Positions 1 through 8,921 of a stretch of DNA of 64,000 nt are shown in pieces; within the stretch, counting starts at the first letter, position 1, and each line of letters starts with the position of its first letter. This DNA is from Pseudomonadaceae bacterium (GTDB lineage Bacteria; Pseudomonadota; Gammaproteobacteria; Pseudomonadales; Azotimanducaceae): assembly GCA_024743175.1 (NCBI GenBank), contig JANSXA010000002.1:310001-374000 (forward strand), read 5' to 3'. The position numbers were made by a program, and so were the translations under genes. The notes under the pieces were generated by a model, which was not told where the DNA came from, ran no database searches, and saw only the letters and a list, made by a program, of their open reading frames with translations.

Positions 1-557
1 GTGAATTCACTGTAGTCAATCCTTATATGGTGCAGGACCTTAAAGCTCTGGGCTTGTGGGACAAGGTCATGGTTAATGATCTGAAGTATTACGATGGCAG
101 CCTGCAGGCGATCGAGCGCATACCAGCAGAAATCAAACAGCGTTATGCCACTGCGTTTGAGGTAGAACCACGCTGGCTGGTGGATGCAGCGAGCCGTCGA
201 CAGAAGTGGATTGACCAGGCCCAGTCGCTGAACCTCTACATGGCTGGAGCGTCAGGCAAAAAACTCGATATTACTTATCGTATGGCCTGGCTGCGCGGGT
301 TGAAAACCACTTATTACCTGCGCGCACTCAGTGCAACCAGCGCGGAAAAATCCACAGTGGATCAGGGAACGCTGAATGCGGTCTCCGCTCAGGGAAGCTC
401 GCAGCAGACCAGCGCGGCACCGGCGACAGCGCCTGTTGCAGCAACTCCCGCTGCTCCCGCACCTGCCACAAACCCTACAGAGATCGAATTGGGTGACGCA
501 GCTGACGTACCGTTAGCTTGCTCGTTAGACGATCCAGATTGCGAAGCATGCCAGTAG
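1..557 (+). CDS. nrdA: Ribonucleoside-diphosphate reductase alpha subunit, 3' end only
   Basis: This is the C-terminal end (about 184 residues, reading from base 3) of the class Ia ribonucleotide reductase large subunit, which reduces NDPs to dNDPs; the gene starts outside the window. The motif KTTYYLR contains the adjacent tyrosines that carry the radical from NrdB to the active site. After it comes a flexible Ala/Pro/Thr/Gln-rich linker of about 60 residues, and the protein ends in CEAC-Q, a C-x2-C tail of the kind that re-reduces the active-site disulfide and is itself reduced by thioredoxin or glutaredoxin. It lies 28 bp upstream of nrdB on the same strand, the usual arrangement. The long linker matches the low-complexity N-terminus of the neighbouring NrdB. 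Confidence 0.93.
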   Translation, partial: EFTVVNPYMVQDLKALGLWDKVMVNDLKYYDGSLQAIERIPAEIKQRYATAFEVEPRWLVDAASRRQKWIDQAQSLNLYMAGASGKKLDITYRMAWLRGLKTTYYLRALSATSAEKSTVDQGTLNAVSAQGSSQQTSAAPATAPVAATPAAPAPATNPTEIELGDAADVPLACSLDDPDCEACQ

Positions 558-585
558 ACGGCATGACAAAAGGAGAATTAGGATA

Positions 586-1959
586 ATGTTAAGTTGGGAC
601 GACTATAACGAAGATGACAGCACACGCGATGTTAAAAACGCGGCAGCTGCAAAGACAATCGATGAACCGCAGGCGGCGGTGGAAATACAGGTAGAAGTAC
701 CTGTTGCACCTGCTGCACCTGCTGCTGTTATACCGGAGCCTCAAGTACAGGCTTCAGTTGCTGCACCGGCACCTGATGTGCCGCCAGCAACCCCGCCTGC
801 ACAACCAATGCTTGAACAACCAAAAGCTGAACAACCAGCGGTTGCACCCACCATTCCCGAGGCGGCCGTTGCTGAACAGGCGCCAATGGCGCCGGTTGTA
901 CCGCCAGCTTTACCTTCGGCACACATAGAACCGGAAACAACAGAACGTGTCACGGTTGACCAGAAGGCAATGATCAATTGTCGTGCAGACCTGAACCAGC
1001 TGGTACCGTTCAAGTACGACTGGGCCTGGCAGAAGTACCTCGACGGTTGTGCCAATCACTGGATGCCCCAGGAAGTAAACATGACCGCAGACATCGCGTT
1101 GTGGAAATCCGATAGCGGACTCAGCGACGATGAGCGCATCATCATCAAGCGTAACCTCGGGTTTTTCTCGACCGCTGACTCTCTGGTGGCCAACAACCTG
1201 GTTCTGGCGATTTATCGGCTCATTACCAATCCGGAATGTCGCCAGTATCTGCTGCGCCAGGCTTTTGAAGAGGCTATTCATACTCACGCGTATCAATACT
1301 GTATTGAATCGCTGGGAATGGATGAAGGCGAAATTTTCAACATGTACCACGAAATACCGTGTGTGGCGAAAAAAGCCAGCTGGGCCTTGCAGTACACGCG
1401 TGAAATCAACGACCCGACATTTAATACAGGCACCGTTGAGACCGACAAGGCGCTGTTGAAAAACCTGATCGCGTACTATTGTGTACTGGAAGGTATCTTT
1501 TTCTACTGCGGGTTCACCCAGATTCTGTCCATGGGCCGGCGCAACAAGATGACCGGCACCTCAGAACAGTTCCAGTACATCCTGCGGGATGAGTCCATGC
1601 ACGTGAACTTTGGCATCGATGTCATTAACCAGATCAAACTGGAAAACCCACATCTGTGGGATAGTGAGATGCAGGCACTTGCACGGCATATGATCCTGGA
1701 AGGCACTGACCTGGAAATTGCATACGCACGGGATACCATGCCCCGCGGTGTCCTGGGCATGAACGCCAACATAATGGAAGAGTATCTGCAGTTTATTGCC
1801 AACCGCCGCCTGGCCCAGATTGGCCTCGGAGAGCAATACGCCGGCGTTAAGAACCCCTTCCCATGGATGTCAGAAATCATGGATTTAAAGAAAGAGAAAA
1901 ACTTCTTTGAAACCAGGGTTACTGACTACCAGACCGGTGGTGCATTGAGCTGGGACTGA
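586..1959 (+). CDS. nrdB: Ribonucleoside-diphosphate reductase beta subunit (diiron-tyrosyl radical)
   Basis: The small subunit of class Ia ribonucleotide reductase makes the tyrosyl radical used by NrdA. The visible diiron ligands are D198, E229, H232, E302, E336 and H339, and the radical tyrosine is Y236 in the pattern E-x2-H-x3-Y. An AGGAG ribosome site at about 571-575 supports the start. The protein has 457 residues, longer than the roughly 350-400 typical of the family, because residues 20-118 are an Ala/Pro/Val/Gln-rich low-complexity segment. The protein begins MLSWDDY and ends GALSWD, so the tail peptide expected to dock on NrdA has a near copy at the N-terminus. A strong terminator follows at once. 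Function is certain; the role of the extension is unknown. Confidence 0.96.
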   Translation: MLSWDDYNEDDSTRDVKNAAAAKTIDEPQAAVEIQVEVPVAPAAPAAVIPEPQVQASVAAPAPDVPPATPPAQPMLEQPKAEQPAVAPTIPEAAVAEQAPMAPVVPPALPSAHIEPETTERVTVDQKAMINCRADLNQLVPFKYDWAWQKYLDGCANHWMPQEVNMTADIALWKSDSGLSDDERIIIKRNLGFFSTADSLVANNLVLAIYRLITNPECRQYLLRQAFEEAIHTHAYQYCIESLGMDEGEIFNMYHEIPCVAKKASWALQYTREINDPTFNTGTVETDKALLKNLIAYYCVLEGIFFYCGFTQILSMGRRNKMTGTSEQFQYILRDESMHVNFGIDVINQIKLENPHLWDSEMQALARHMILEGTDLEIAYARDTMPRGVLGMNANIMEEYLQFIANRRLAQIGLGEQYAGVKNPFPWMSEIMDLKKEKNFFETRVTDYQTGGALSWD

Positions 1960-1973
1960 TCGCGGTCTAACAT

Positions 1974-2007
1974 AAAGCCCCCACCGTTTCGGCGCTGGGG
2001 GCTTTTT
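1974..2007 (+). terminator. Rho-independent terminator after nrdB
   Basis: The 8-bp stem AGCCCCCA (1976-1983) pairs with TGGGGGCT (1996-2003) around a 12-base loop and is followed by five T. It sits 15 bp after the nrdB stop and separates the nrd operon from the next gene. Confidence 0.9.
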
Positions 2008-2053
2008 AATGCCCGGAAAATGTGATTACCCGGAGTCGGGGGAGCTTCTATCC

Positions 2054-4375
2054 ATGTCTATTGCTCACAAACGGATCGTCTGCATAAGCGCGATTGTATT
2101 CAGCCTCTTTTCTGCAAGGGTTTACGGGCTCGATGAAGATGCCATCTACCGTGTCGACGGACTAAAAAAGCCGGCTGAAATCATTGTCGACACTTATGGT
2201 GTACCGCATATCTACGCCGAAGATCACTATGATGTTTTTTTTGTGCAGGGGTTTAACGCAGCCCGCGACCGACTCTGGCAGATCGACCTCTGGCGCAAAC
2301 GGGGCCTGGGTGAGCTGGCCTCTGTTCTCGGGGAAGCGTACGTCGCCCAGGACAGTGCGGCGCGTCTGTTTCTGTATCGTGATGACATGTACGCCGAATG
2401 GCTCGCTTACGGCAATGATGCAAAAAAAATCACCCAGGCATTCACCGCTGGCATCAACGCATTTGTGGCCCTGACAGAAAAACAACCTGAACTGCTGCCA
2501 CCCGAATTTAAATTGTTGGGATACAAACCCGCTCTCTGGCAACCCGCAGACGTTGTGCGTATTCGCAGCAATGGCCTGTGGCGCAATGTCACCACAGAGG
2601 TCTGGCGCGCACAGCTGGCCTGTCAGAAGCAGCTCGATCTCGCCGCGCAGTGGAAGCAGCTGGAGCCAGCCTGGACAACTGCGATACCGCAAGGGTTGGA
2701 TCCGTGTGTTATTCCGGACGACGTGTTGGATAAATATAAGCTGGCTAAAGCACCGGTAGTATTCGATCAGACACTGGCTACAGCGATCGCCCTGCAGGAC
2801 GAAGGCGACCATTCTCTGGGCAGCAACAACTGGGTTATTGCACCAGAGCGCACCGCCACCGGCAGACCGATACTGGCAGATGACCCTCATCGAGGCCATG
2901 CCACACCGTCGTTACGCTATATCGCTCACCTGGTCGGCCCGGGTATTGACGTGATAGGTGCAGGTGAGCCGGCTTTGCCCGGCATTTCTATTGGTCACAA
3001 CCAGCAGATTGCGTTTGGCCTGACCATTTTCCCCATTGATCAGGAAGATCTGTACGTCTACGAAAAGACGGCCGATGGTTACCGATATCAGGGCCGCAGC
3101 GAGCCGTTTATCGAAGTTGTCGACAGCATAGAAGTCAAAGCCGAAACCAGCCAGGAAGTTACCCTGCGATTTACCCGTCATGGCCCGGTGGTTGCAGAGA
3201 CTGAAACACACGCGTTTGTTGTGCGTGCAGCCTGGCTGGAACCTGGAATGTCTCCCTACTTCGGCAGCATCGAATACATGCGCGCGCAGAACTGGCGGGA
3301 ATTTGAAGCGTCATTAAACCGGTGGGGGGCACCCGCTGAAAATCAGGTCTACGCGGACATTGAAGGCAATATCGGCTACAAACCTGCGGGGCGCTTTCCG
3401 GTCAGGGTCAACTGGGATGGTCTGATGCCGGTGCCAGGGAACGGCCGATTTGAGTGGCAGGGCTTTTTCGACATGGACGTGCTGCCGGTTGAGTACAACC
3501 CGGAGCGCGGTTTCACTGGCACCGCCAATTCCATGAATCTGCCGCCGGACTATCCCATCACTGACTACAAAATAGGTTTCGAATGGTCGAGCCCCTGGCG
3601 CTACAAGCGGTTGTGGGAAGTACTGGAGACTCAGGATGAACACAGCATCACTGATTCAATTGAACTACAGCGCGACTACACTTCGGTGTTTGCCCGCCGC
3701 GTCCTCGCACATCTGCCAGAATTGAAAGCACAGCCTGAGGGCACGCTTCTCAGCAAATGGGATCACGTAATGGACCCGGATTCAGCGGCCGCAGCGTTGT
3801 GGAATGTCTGGTATACGCGGCACCTGATGCCAGCACTAGGCAAAACCCTGGCTGGTGACCGAGCGGTGCCAGACAATCCTCTGGATCCACAAACTGTTCT
3901 TGCCCTGCTTGAGACACCCGCAGGCAGGAACACCGCTTATGCTTCTTTTGCGCCCGCGGTTGCAGAAACCCGGGCTTTGCTCGGCAGTGAACCCAGCCAG
4001 TGGCAGTGGGGGGACCTGCACCGCATCAGATTCCAACACCCCTTGTATGACCAGGCCCCACCAGAACTGCAGGCTCAGATGGAAATCCCAGATTACCCGC
4101 GCGGTGGAAATGCCAATACCACCAACAATACGGGATTTCGCGGCGACGGTTTCGACGTTGCCTCTGGCGCCTCATTTCGCATGGTGGTGGACGTGGGCAA
4201 CTGGGACAACGCCTTTGCAACCAACGCTCCAGGTCAATCCGGAGACCCCAGGTCGCACTTTTATGACAACTTATTAGACAACTGGGCCAAAGATGACAGT
4301 TTTCCGTTGCTCTATTCGAGAACTGCTGTCGAAAAAAATGTCGCTTTTTCTATTACCCTGCTGCCGGGAGAATAA
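2054..4375 (+). CDS. Penicillin acylase family Ntn-hydrolase (periplasmic amidase/acylase)
   Basis: A 773-residue precursor of the penicillin amidase / acyl-homoserine-lactone acylase family, which hydrolyses an amide bond between an acyl chain and an amine. Such enzymes are exported and self-cleave into alpha and beta chains. Here the beta chain would start at the serine of G-SNNW (Ser257 from the chosen start), the catalytic N-terminal nucleophile. An N-terminal signal peptide is visible (basic MSIAHKR, then a hydrophobic stretch). I chose the ATG at 2054 because GGGGGA lies about 10 bp upstream and the signal peptide starts there; an ATG at 2009 sits inside the nrdB terminator. Substrate (penicillins, AHLs, other N-acyl amines) cannot be read from sequence. 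Confidence 0.88.
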   Translation: MSIAHKRIVCISAIVFSLFSARVYGLDEDAIYRVDGLKKPAEIIVDTYGVPHIYAEDHYDVFFVQGFNAARDRLWQIDLWRKRGLGELASVLGEAYVAQDSAARLFLYRDDMYAEWLAYGNDAKKITQAFTAGINAFVALTEKQPELLPPEFKLLGYKPALWQPADVVRIRSNGLWRNVTTEVWRAQLACQKQLDLAAQWKQLEPAWTTAIPQGLDPCVIPDDVLDKYKLAKAPVVFDQTLATAIALQDEGDHSLGSNNWVIAPERTATGRPILADDPHRGHATPSLRYIAHLVGPGIDVIGAGEPALPGISIGHNQQIAFGLTIFPIDQEDLYVYEKTADGYRYQGRSEPFIEVVDSIEVKAETSQEVTLRFTRHGPVVAETETHAFVVRAAWLEPGMSPYFGSIEYMRAQNWREFEASLNRWGAPAENQVYADIEGNIGYKPAGRFPVRVNWDGLMPVPGNGRFEWQGFFDMDVLPVEYNPERGFTGTANSMNLPPDYPITDYKIGFEWSSPWRYKRLWEVLETQDEHSITDSIELQRDYTSVFARRVLAHLPELKAQPEGTLLSKWDHVMDPDSAAAALWNVWYTRHLMPALGKTLAGDRAVPDNPLDPQTVLALLETPAGRNTAYASFAPAVAETRALLGSEPSQWQWGDLHRIRFQHPLYDQAPPELQAQMEIPDYPRGGNANTTNNTGFRGDGFDVASGASFRMVVDVGNWDNAFATNAPGQSGDPRSHFYDNLLDNWAKDDSFPLLYSRTAVEKNVAFSITLLPGE

Positions 4376-4387
4376 GCGAGATGCGCG

Positions 4388-5431
4388 ATGTTGCAGTTAA
4401 AATCGAGTCCAACGTACCTTTTGTGGGCTGCGCTGACAGTGTTCACTGGCGCGTCAGCCTATGCCCAGGTCAGCTATGAAACCCTGACCTTCATCGACAG
4501 CGATGGCTATTCCTATGTGAATTACGCCACCACCCGATCTGATGTCGAGCGCTACACCGTATTTCTGGATAAAGCTGAAAATCTCGGTGATTACCTGTAC
4601 ATCAACCCGAACCAGTATCAGTTTGATGATTCTGAATCCTCATTCAATCAGCTGAAGTTTGATCAGGGCAGCTACGCAACAATCAGCCAGGGCAGCTACA
4701 TCAATACCCAGCAGCCGGAAAAATCAGCTCTGCAGGTTGAGACAGATGGTACTTTTCGTCTGCGTACCTGGGATGGCGCAAAACAGAGCAACGGACACTA
4801 CGGTATCTGGAATACACCTGATCCGTTTGCGCGGTTTGCCGCAGCGTGGGTATTCCCGGCACACTTTGAGGTCACCGGCTACCACAGTAACCGCGAAGGC
4901 GAATGGGTTCAGCGCGGCAACACCCTGGCGTTTTTCACCAACGACGCGAACAATCTGACGTTTGAATTCACCTACCGGCGCAAGAGCCAGCCCGCGTTCA
5001 GCGCGCTGATGGCACAGCTTAAAGATAATCAGGCAGTTGCCGTAGAACAGCAGGGCAACGGACTCAAAGTAACGCTGACCAACGAGATTCTTTTTGCGTC
5101 AGGTTCAGCTGAACTTTCCCAGGCGGGCCGGGAATTACTCAGCAACGTCGTGAGCAATTTGAGCAGTCGCGAGGGCTACAATTTTATCGTGGAAGGGCAC
5201 ACGGATAACGTCCCCATCCGTGGACAGTTGCAGCGCCAGTATCCTACAAATTGGGAACTGTCAGCCAAACGTGCGCTGAACGTTGTGCACGCGCTGGACG
5301 ATGCCGGGATCGAACCCGATCGGTTACAGGCACGCGCCTTTGGTGCACACAAACCCAGGGTTCCAAACGATAACGACAATAATCGACGCGAAAACCGTCG
5401 TATCGAGCTGCTCATAGAACCGGTGAGTTAA
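4388..5431 (+). CDS. Exported OmpA-family peptidoglycan-associated protein
   Basis: A 347-residue exported protein with a signal peptide ending near ASAYA-Q (residue 26), an N-terminal domain of about 190 residues that I do not recognise, and a C-terminal OmpA domain (about 220-347). The OmpA signatures are GHTDNVPI, NWELSAKRALNVV and NRRENRRIELLI, which bind peptidoglycan meso-diaminopimelate in this family. It therefore probably anchors an envelope structure to the cell wall. It starts 12 bp after the acylase gene and is likely co-transcribed with it. The domain variant (GHTDNVP, NWELS) resembles MotB-type OmpA domains, but there is no N-terminal channel helix and no motA neighbour. Confidence 0.82.
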   Translation: MLQLKSSPTYLLWAALTVFTGASAYAQVSYETLTFIDSDGYSYVNYATTRSDVERYTVFLDKAENLGDYLYINPNQYQFDDSESSFNQLKFDQGSYATISQGSYINTQQPEKSALQVETDGTFRLRTWDGAKQSNGHYGIWNTPDPFARFAAAWVFPAHFEVTGYHSNREGEWVQRGNTLAFFTNDANNLTFEFTYRRKSQPAFSALMAQLKDNQAVAVEQQGNGLKVTLTNEILFASGSAELSQAGRELLSNVVSNLSSREGYNFIVEGHTDNVPIRGQLQRQYPTNWELSAKRALNVVHALDDAGIEPDRLQARAFGAHKPRVPNDNDNNRRENRRIELLIEPVS

Positions 5432-5438
5432 GTATCGC

Positions 5439-6329
5439 TCAAGAGAGTTGTTTGCACATCTCGCGCAGGGTATCGACAAATACCAGGGGCTGATCGAGAA
5501 ACACGTGGTGCTGGGCGTTTTCGATACCCACAGCGGGAAAATCCTGCGGTACCAGCTCGCGCATATACGCCAGGGTGTTCCGAGAAAACAGCTCACTGTC
5601 TTCGCCATAGATTAAGCCCAGCTTTAACTTGAGGTTCTGGTAATCCTCCGGCTGACGCTCGATATCTTTCATCGCCGTATAGAAGTCTTCGTCAAACTTC
5701 CAGGCGTAACCGCCGCCTTCGACGGGCATCAGAGAATTACGGGCAATATATTGCAGTATGTAGGCATTTTCACAGGGCTGTGGCGGCTGCAGGCGAAAGC
5801 GCATCAGGGCGTTTTCTTTATCCGGATAAACCTTTGCGCGGACATTCATCATCGCATGATCCGGTGGCGGATCTTCCGGGCTGCGTATACCGGAATCAAT
5901 CAGGATCAGTGCTGCAAACCGCTCAGGGTATTGATTAGCCGCACGCACCGCCATGTAGCCACCAAAACTGTGAGCCACTACAAAACACTGGTTATCAAAA
6001 CCCGCATCATCCAGTACAGCTTTAATTTCTTCGGCGTACAGGTCGGCATTATATTCATAGCGATAATCGGAGTCGCCCATGCCGGTGAGATCCATTGCAG
6101 CTATTTCATATTCGTCGAGCAGATGTGGTGCGATGAAATCCCACCAGTGCGAGTGTGCATGCATGCCGTGAATCAGCAGCATGCCGCGCTTACCCGGATT
6201 GGGATAGAACCGATAAACGACGTCGCATTCGTCTACCTCAACACTTCTGGTTTCAGCCGGGGTTTCCACCGCTTCCCAGAACCAATCTGGAATCGTGTTT
6301 GCGCTACCTTGAGAATCCCAACGAGCCAT
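5439..6329 (-). CDS. Alpha/beta-hydrolase fold enzyme
   Basis: A 296-residue cytoplasmic alpha/beta hydrolase. Visible elements are the oxyanion HG turn in LLIHGMH (52-57), the nucleophile elbow AHSFGG with Ser121, an acidic residue D244 in YGEDS, and the histidine in AQHHVFLDQ (about 274-275), giving a complete Ser-Asp-His triad. The reaction (ester, lactone or thioester hydrolysis) is not identifiable. It is convergent with the OmpA-family gene (7 bp gap) and lies downstream of two acyl-CoA dehydrogenase genes on the same strand, 63 bp after the nearer one, so it may serve the same acyl/ester catabolic route. Confidence 0.85.
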   Translation of the reverse strand: MARWDSQGSANTIPDWFWEAVETPAETRSVEVDECDVVYRFYPNPGKRGMLLIHGMHAHSHWWDFIAPHLLDEYEIAAMDLTGMGDSDYRYEYNADLYAEEIKAVLDDAGFDNQCFVVAHSFGGYMAVRAANQYPERFAALILIDSGIRSPEDPPPDHAMMNVRAKVYPDKENALMRFRLQPPQPCENAYILQYIARNSLMPVEGGGYAWKFDEDFYTAMKDIERQPEDYQNLKLKLGLIYGEDSELFSRNTLAYMRELVPQDFPAVGIENAQHHVFLDQPLVFVDTLREMCKQLS

Positions 6330-6392
6330 ATCCCCTCACTCCTGATCTAAGCGCCCACTACCACACCTTAGACATCTGCCAGGAACAGTTCC

Positions 6393-7523
6393 CTACAGAC
6401 GCCCGAAGCGTTTCAGATGGAAATCTACATTGCCAAACAGCGTATCAATGATGGTCAGCCGTTTGAAGTAGTGGCCAATGTTCAACTCATCAGTCATGCC
6501 CATACCGCCATGCAACTGCACAGCATTCTGGCCGACAAATCGACCGGACTTACCCACCTGCACTTTGAACGCACTGACGGCTTTCTGGGCCTCAGGACCA
6601 TAACCTTCGTCGAGGCGCATCGCGGCCATGTACATCAGTGATTTAGACTGCTCATGCTCCATGAACATATCCACCATGCGGTGCTGCAGTACCTGGAATT
6701 TGCCAATCGGCTGGCCAAACTGTTCACGGGTTTTACAGTATTCAACGGTATCTTTGTAAAGTACTTCCATAGCGCCAACAGCTTCGGCGCCGACGCTTAA
6801 AATGCCATCGTCGATCACGTGCTCCAGCAGGCCAAGTCCTTTGCCTTCTTCGCCGAGCAGCGCATCGGCAGCCACGGCTACATTTTCGAAAGTAATTTCA
6901 GAAGCGCGCAAGCCGTCTACGGTAGGGTAATCTCGACGCGTCACCCCGGCGGCATTGGCATCAACCACAAACAGAGATACCCCATCGGTATCGCGTTGCT
7001 CGCCACTGGTGCGAGCAGATACAACGAGAATGTCTGCAGCCGGGCCATTGAGGACCACAGCCTTGTAACCATTGATGACATAACCGCCATCTTTTTTACT
7101 GGCCTTGGTTGTCAGGTCACTCAGATTAAAACGACCCTGGGGTTCCGCATAGGCCAGCGCACCCTGCACAGAGCCGTCGATGATACCGGGCAGATATTTC
7201 TCTTTCTGTTCAGCAGTGCCGCCGTGCTTGATCGCGCCGCCGGTCAGAACGATGGTTGCCAGAAAAGGCTCAACAACCAGGGCTTTACCAAAAATTTCCG
7301 CCATCAACATGGCTTCTATCGCGCCCCCACCAAAGCCGCCATCAGCTTCGGAAAAGGGAACGCCAAGCCAACCCAACTCAGCAAAAGTTGACCAGTTCTG
7401 CGCGCTGTACCCTAACTCAGAGCGGGTCAGTTTCTGGCGCGACTCAAAGTCGTAATCATTCTGCATGTATTTGGTGACGCTATCTTCTAACAGCGTTTGT
7501 TCTTCGGTAAACGAAAAATCCAT
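6393..7523 (-). CDS. Acyl-CoA dehydrogenase, pimeloyl-CoA dehydrogenase small-subunit type
   Basis: A 376-residue flavoprotein of the acyl-CoA dehydrogenase family, which introduces a 2,3 double bond in an acyl-CoA. Features: an all-helical N-terminal domain starting FSFTEEQ, the central beta segment AEPQGRFNLSDL, and the C-terminal FAD-binding helices with TREQFGQPIGKFQ and LHGGMGMTDE. The canonical C-terminal catalytic glutamate (as in EGTSEIQR) is not present; the equivalent region reads DTLFGNVD. This pattern is seen in PimD-like subunits that work in heteromeric enzymes. It lies 39 bp downstream of a second, more divergent family member, its likely partner. Confidence 0.85.
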   Translation of the reverse strand: MDFSFTEEQTLLEDSVTKYMQNDYDFESRQKLTRSELGYSAQNWSTFAELGWLGVPFSEADGGFGGGAIEAMLMAEIFGKALVVEPFLATIVLTGGAIKHGGTAEQKEKYLPGIIDGSVQGALAYAEPQGRFNLSDLTTKASKKDGGYVINGYKAVVLNGPAADILVVSARTSGEQRDTDGVSLFVVDANAAGVTRRDYPTVDGLRASEITFENVAVAADALLGEEGKGLGLLEHVIDDGILSVGAEAVGAMEVLYKDTVEYCKTREQFGQPIGKFQVLQHRMVDMFMEHEQSKSLMYMAAMRLDEGYGPEAQKAVSAFKVQVGKSGRFVGQNAVQLHGGMGMTDELNIGHYFKRLTIIDTLFGNVDFHLKRFGRL

Positions 7524-7562
7524 TCCTAACCCCTATGTTCTGAGCCTTTCAGGTAGCCCTGT

Positions 7563-8831
7563 TTATAATTTATCTGCAGTTTTGCCTGCAGTCTCTGTTG
7601 TGTCGTTCTCTGTTGTGTCGTTCTCTGTCGCCTCTTCTGAAGAGCGCGCTGCAATCTCTAAATGTTTCGCGGCCCGATCTTTCAGTGCTGTTGTTCCAGC
7701 ACCGGCGTCCTGCTCGAAAAAAGCGTTCACCTGTTCCGCCAGCGCCTGTTGCATGACGCCAGCTGCCTCAATCGGACCAATAGGGCCTTCATTGTGCAAC
7801 AGCATCGGATTCTGGAAGGCCGGATCCGGATAAGGAAGCGCATAATACCCGAAACAATCGATCTGTAGTGCTCCAACTTGCAAGAGGATTTCACCACTGC
7901 GCAGCCGCATCAGTTCCAGGGGCACCGGTAGCGGCTGGCCTCTGGCCAGCGCATCAATACAGCGCAGCTCCAGGGCTTGCAGACCTGCAAGATCAACCGC
8001 CAGCGAGTTTCTCTTAACAGCCAGATCCTCATCGTCCGAAAGCGTCGCCAGCACCGCATCAATGCGTTCAAGTTGAGCCGCCACCGAAGCGCTCCTGGCC
8101 AGAGTGGCATAAACACTACTGTACTGCAGTTGTTGGAAACTCTGTGCCGGAGCTGGCTGAGTCAGGCAATACTGGGATGGCAACTCAATCGAATGCATGG
8201 ACACGTGGGCAACTTCAGTGACCCCATCCAGAGTCGTGGAATAACTTATGCTCAATCCAGGATGATCGACCGGCACAGCCACCAGCACAAAAGCCTCGGG
8301 CTGATCCGCACAGCGCGCCACCACACCCAGCCAGTCAGCATTGCGCAGATCCAGAATCAGCGACTTGTCGCCACTCAGACACAAGTCACCGCCATCACCA
8401 CCGACTGTTGTTGTCATTGCAGAAACCTGAGCGTCACAGGCCGGCTCAAACAAAGCCAGACACCAGCGGGTACGCCAGCCACGAATGTCGGCCAGAAACT
8501 CATCCTGGGCCGCTTGACGCCCTGCAGCAATCAGCATGGGTCCGACAACGGTCACGCCAGCACCTTCTGCAAAGCTCTGATCGACATTATGCCGGGCACA
8601 CACCTGCTGCCAGATAAAATGCTCTATCGCATTCCAGCCTGTGCCGCCAAATTGTTCCGGCCAGGCGGGTACAGACCAACCCTGGTGGACAACCGCACGC
8701 CGCCATGCGGCGATTTGCGCCGACTGCACGTGCTCCTGCCCGACTGGCCAGTGCGCTTGCACAAAAGCCTCAACCTGAGCCGCAAATTTTTCCTGTTGTG
8801 TCGCCAAAGCGATCTGCACGGGTCTGTCCAA
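7563..8831 (-). CDS. Divergent acyl-CoA dehydrogenase family protein, probable partner subunit
   Basis: A 422-residue protein with the overall length and helical N-terminus of an acyl-CoA dehydrogenase (PAWPEQFGGTGWNAIEHFIW is typical), but with degenerate core motifs: the usual E-P-x-x-GSD flavin/substrate loop is replaced by FEPACDAQVSAM, the Arg of TREQFG is not evident, and no EGTSE catalytic segment remains. It probably lacks activity on its own and pairs with the downstream acyl-CoA dehydrogenase; alpha2-beta2 dehydrogenases with one catalytic and one degenerate subunit are known in steroid-degrading actinobacteria. The C-terminus is a variable tail containing a TEND-T repeat encoded by a 15-bp tandem repeat (7593-7630). 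Confidence 0.7.
   Translation of the reverse strand: MDRPVQIALATQQEKFAAQVEAFVQAHWPVGQEHVQSAQIAAWRRAVVHQGWSVPAWPEQFGGTGWNAIEHFIWQQVCARHNVDQSFAEGAGVTVVGPMLIAAGRQAAQDEFLADIRGWRTRWCLALFEPACDAQVSAMTTTVGGDGGDLCLSGDKSLILDLRNADWLGVVARCADQPEAFVLVAVPVDHPGLSISYSTTLDGVTEVAHVSMHSIELPSQYCLTQPAPAQSFQQLQYSSVYATLARSASVAAQLERIDAVLATLSDDEDLAVKRNSLAVDLAGLQALELRCIDALARGQPLPVPLELMRLRSGEILLQVGALQIDCFGYYALPYPDPAFQNPMLLHNEGPIGPIEAAGVMQQALAEQVNAFFEQDAGAGTTALKDRAAKHLEIAARSSEEATENDTTENDTTETAGKTADKL
7593..7630. repeat. 15-bp in-frame tandem repeat in the C-terminal tail of the divergent ACAD
   Basis: The 15-bp unit CTCTGTTGTGTCGTT occurs at 7593-7607 and 7608-7622, followed by a partial third copy. It is a whole number of codons and encodes repeated Thr-Glu-Asn-Asp-Thr units, so slippage would change only tail length. 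Confidence 0.85.
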
Positions 8832-8921
8832 AGGCGTGAAAAGCCGATTATTTTAGCACGTGGAAAAAGCAACTTAAGCCAGGCAACATAGCGGGTCATT
8901 TTTATCAGCGCGGAAACTGCA

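Noticed and set aside
7977-8891. 304-codon open frame on the plus strand
   Set aside because: It lies antisense to the divergent acyl-CoA dehydrogenase gene and its product has no recognisable motif; the minus-strand frame carries family-like sequence. Similar long antisense frames (5751-6350, 6819-7391, 15335-15844, 15981-16502, 35936-36577) were rejected for the same reason.
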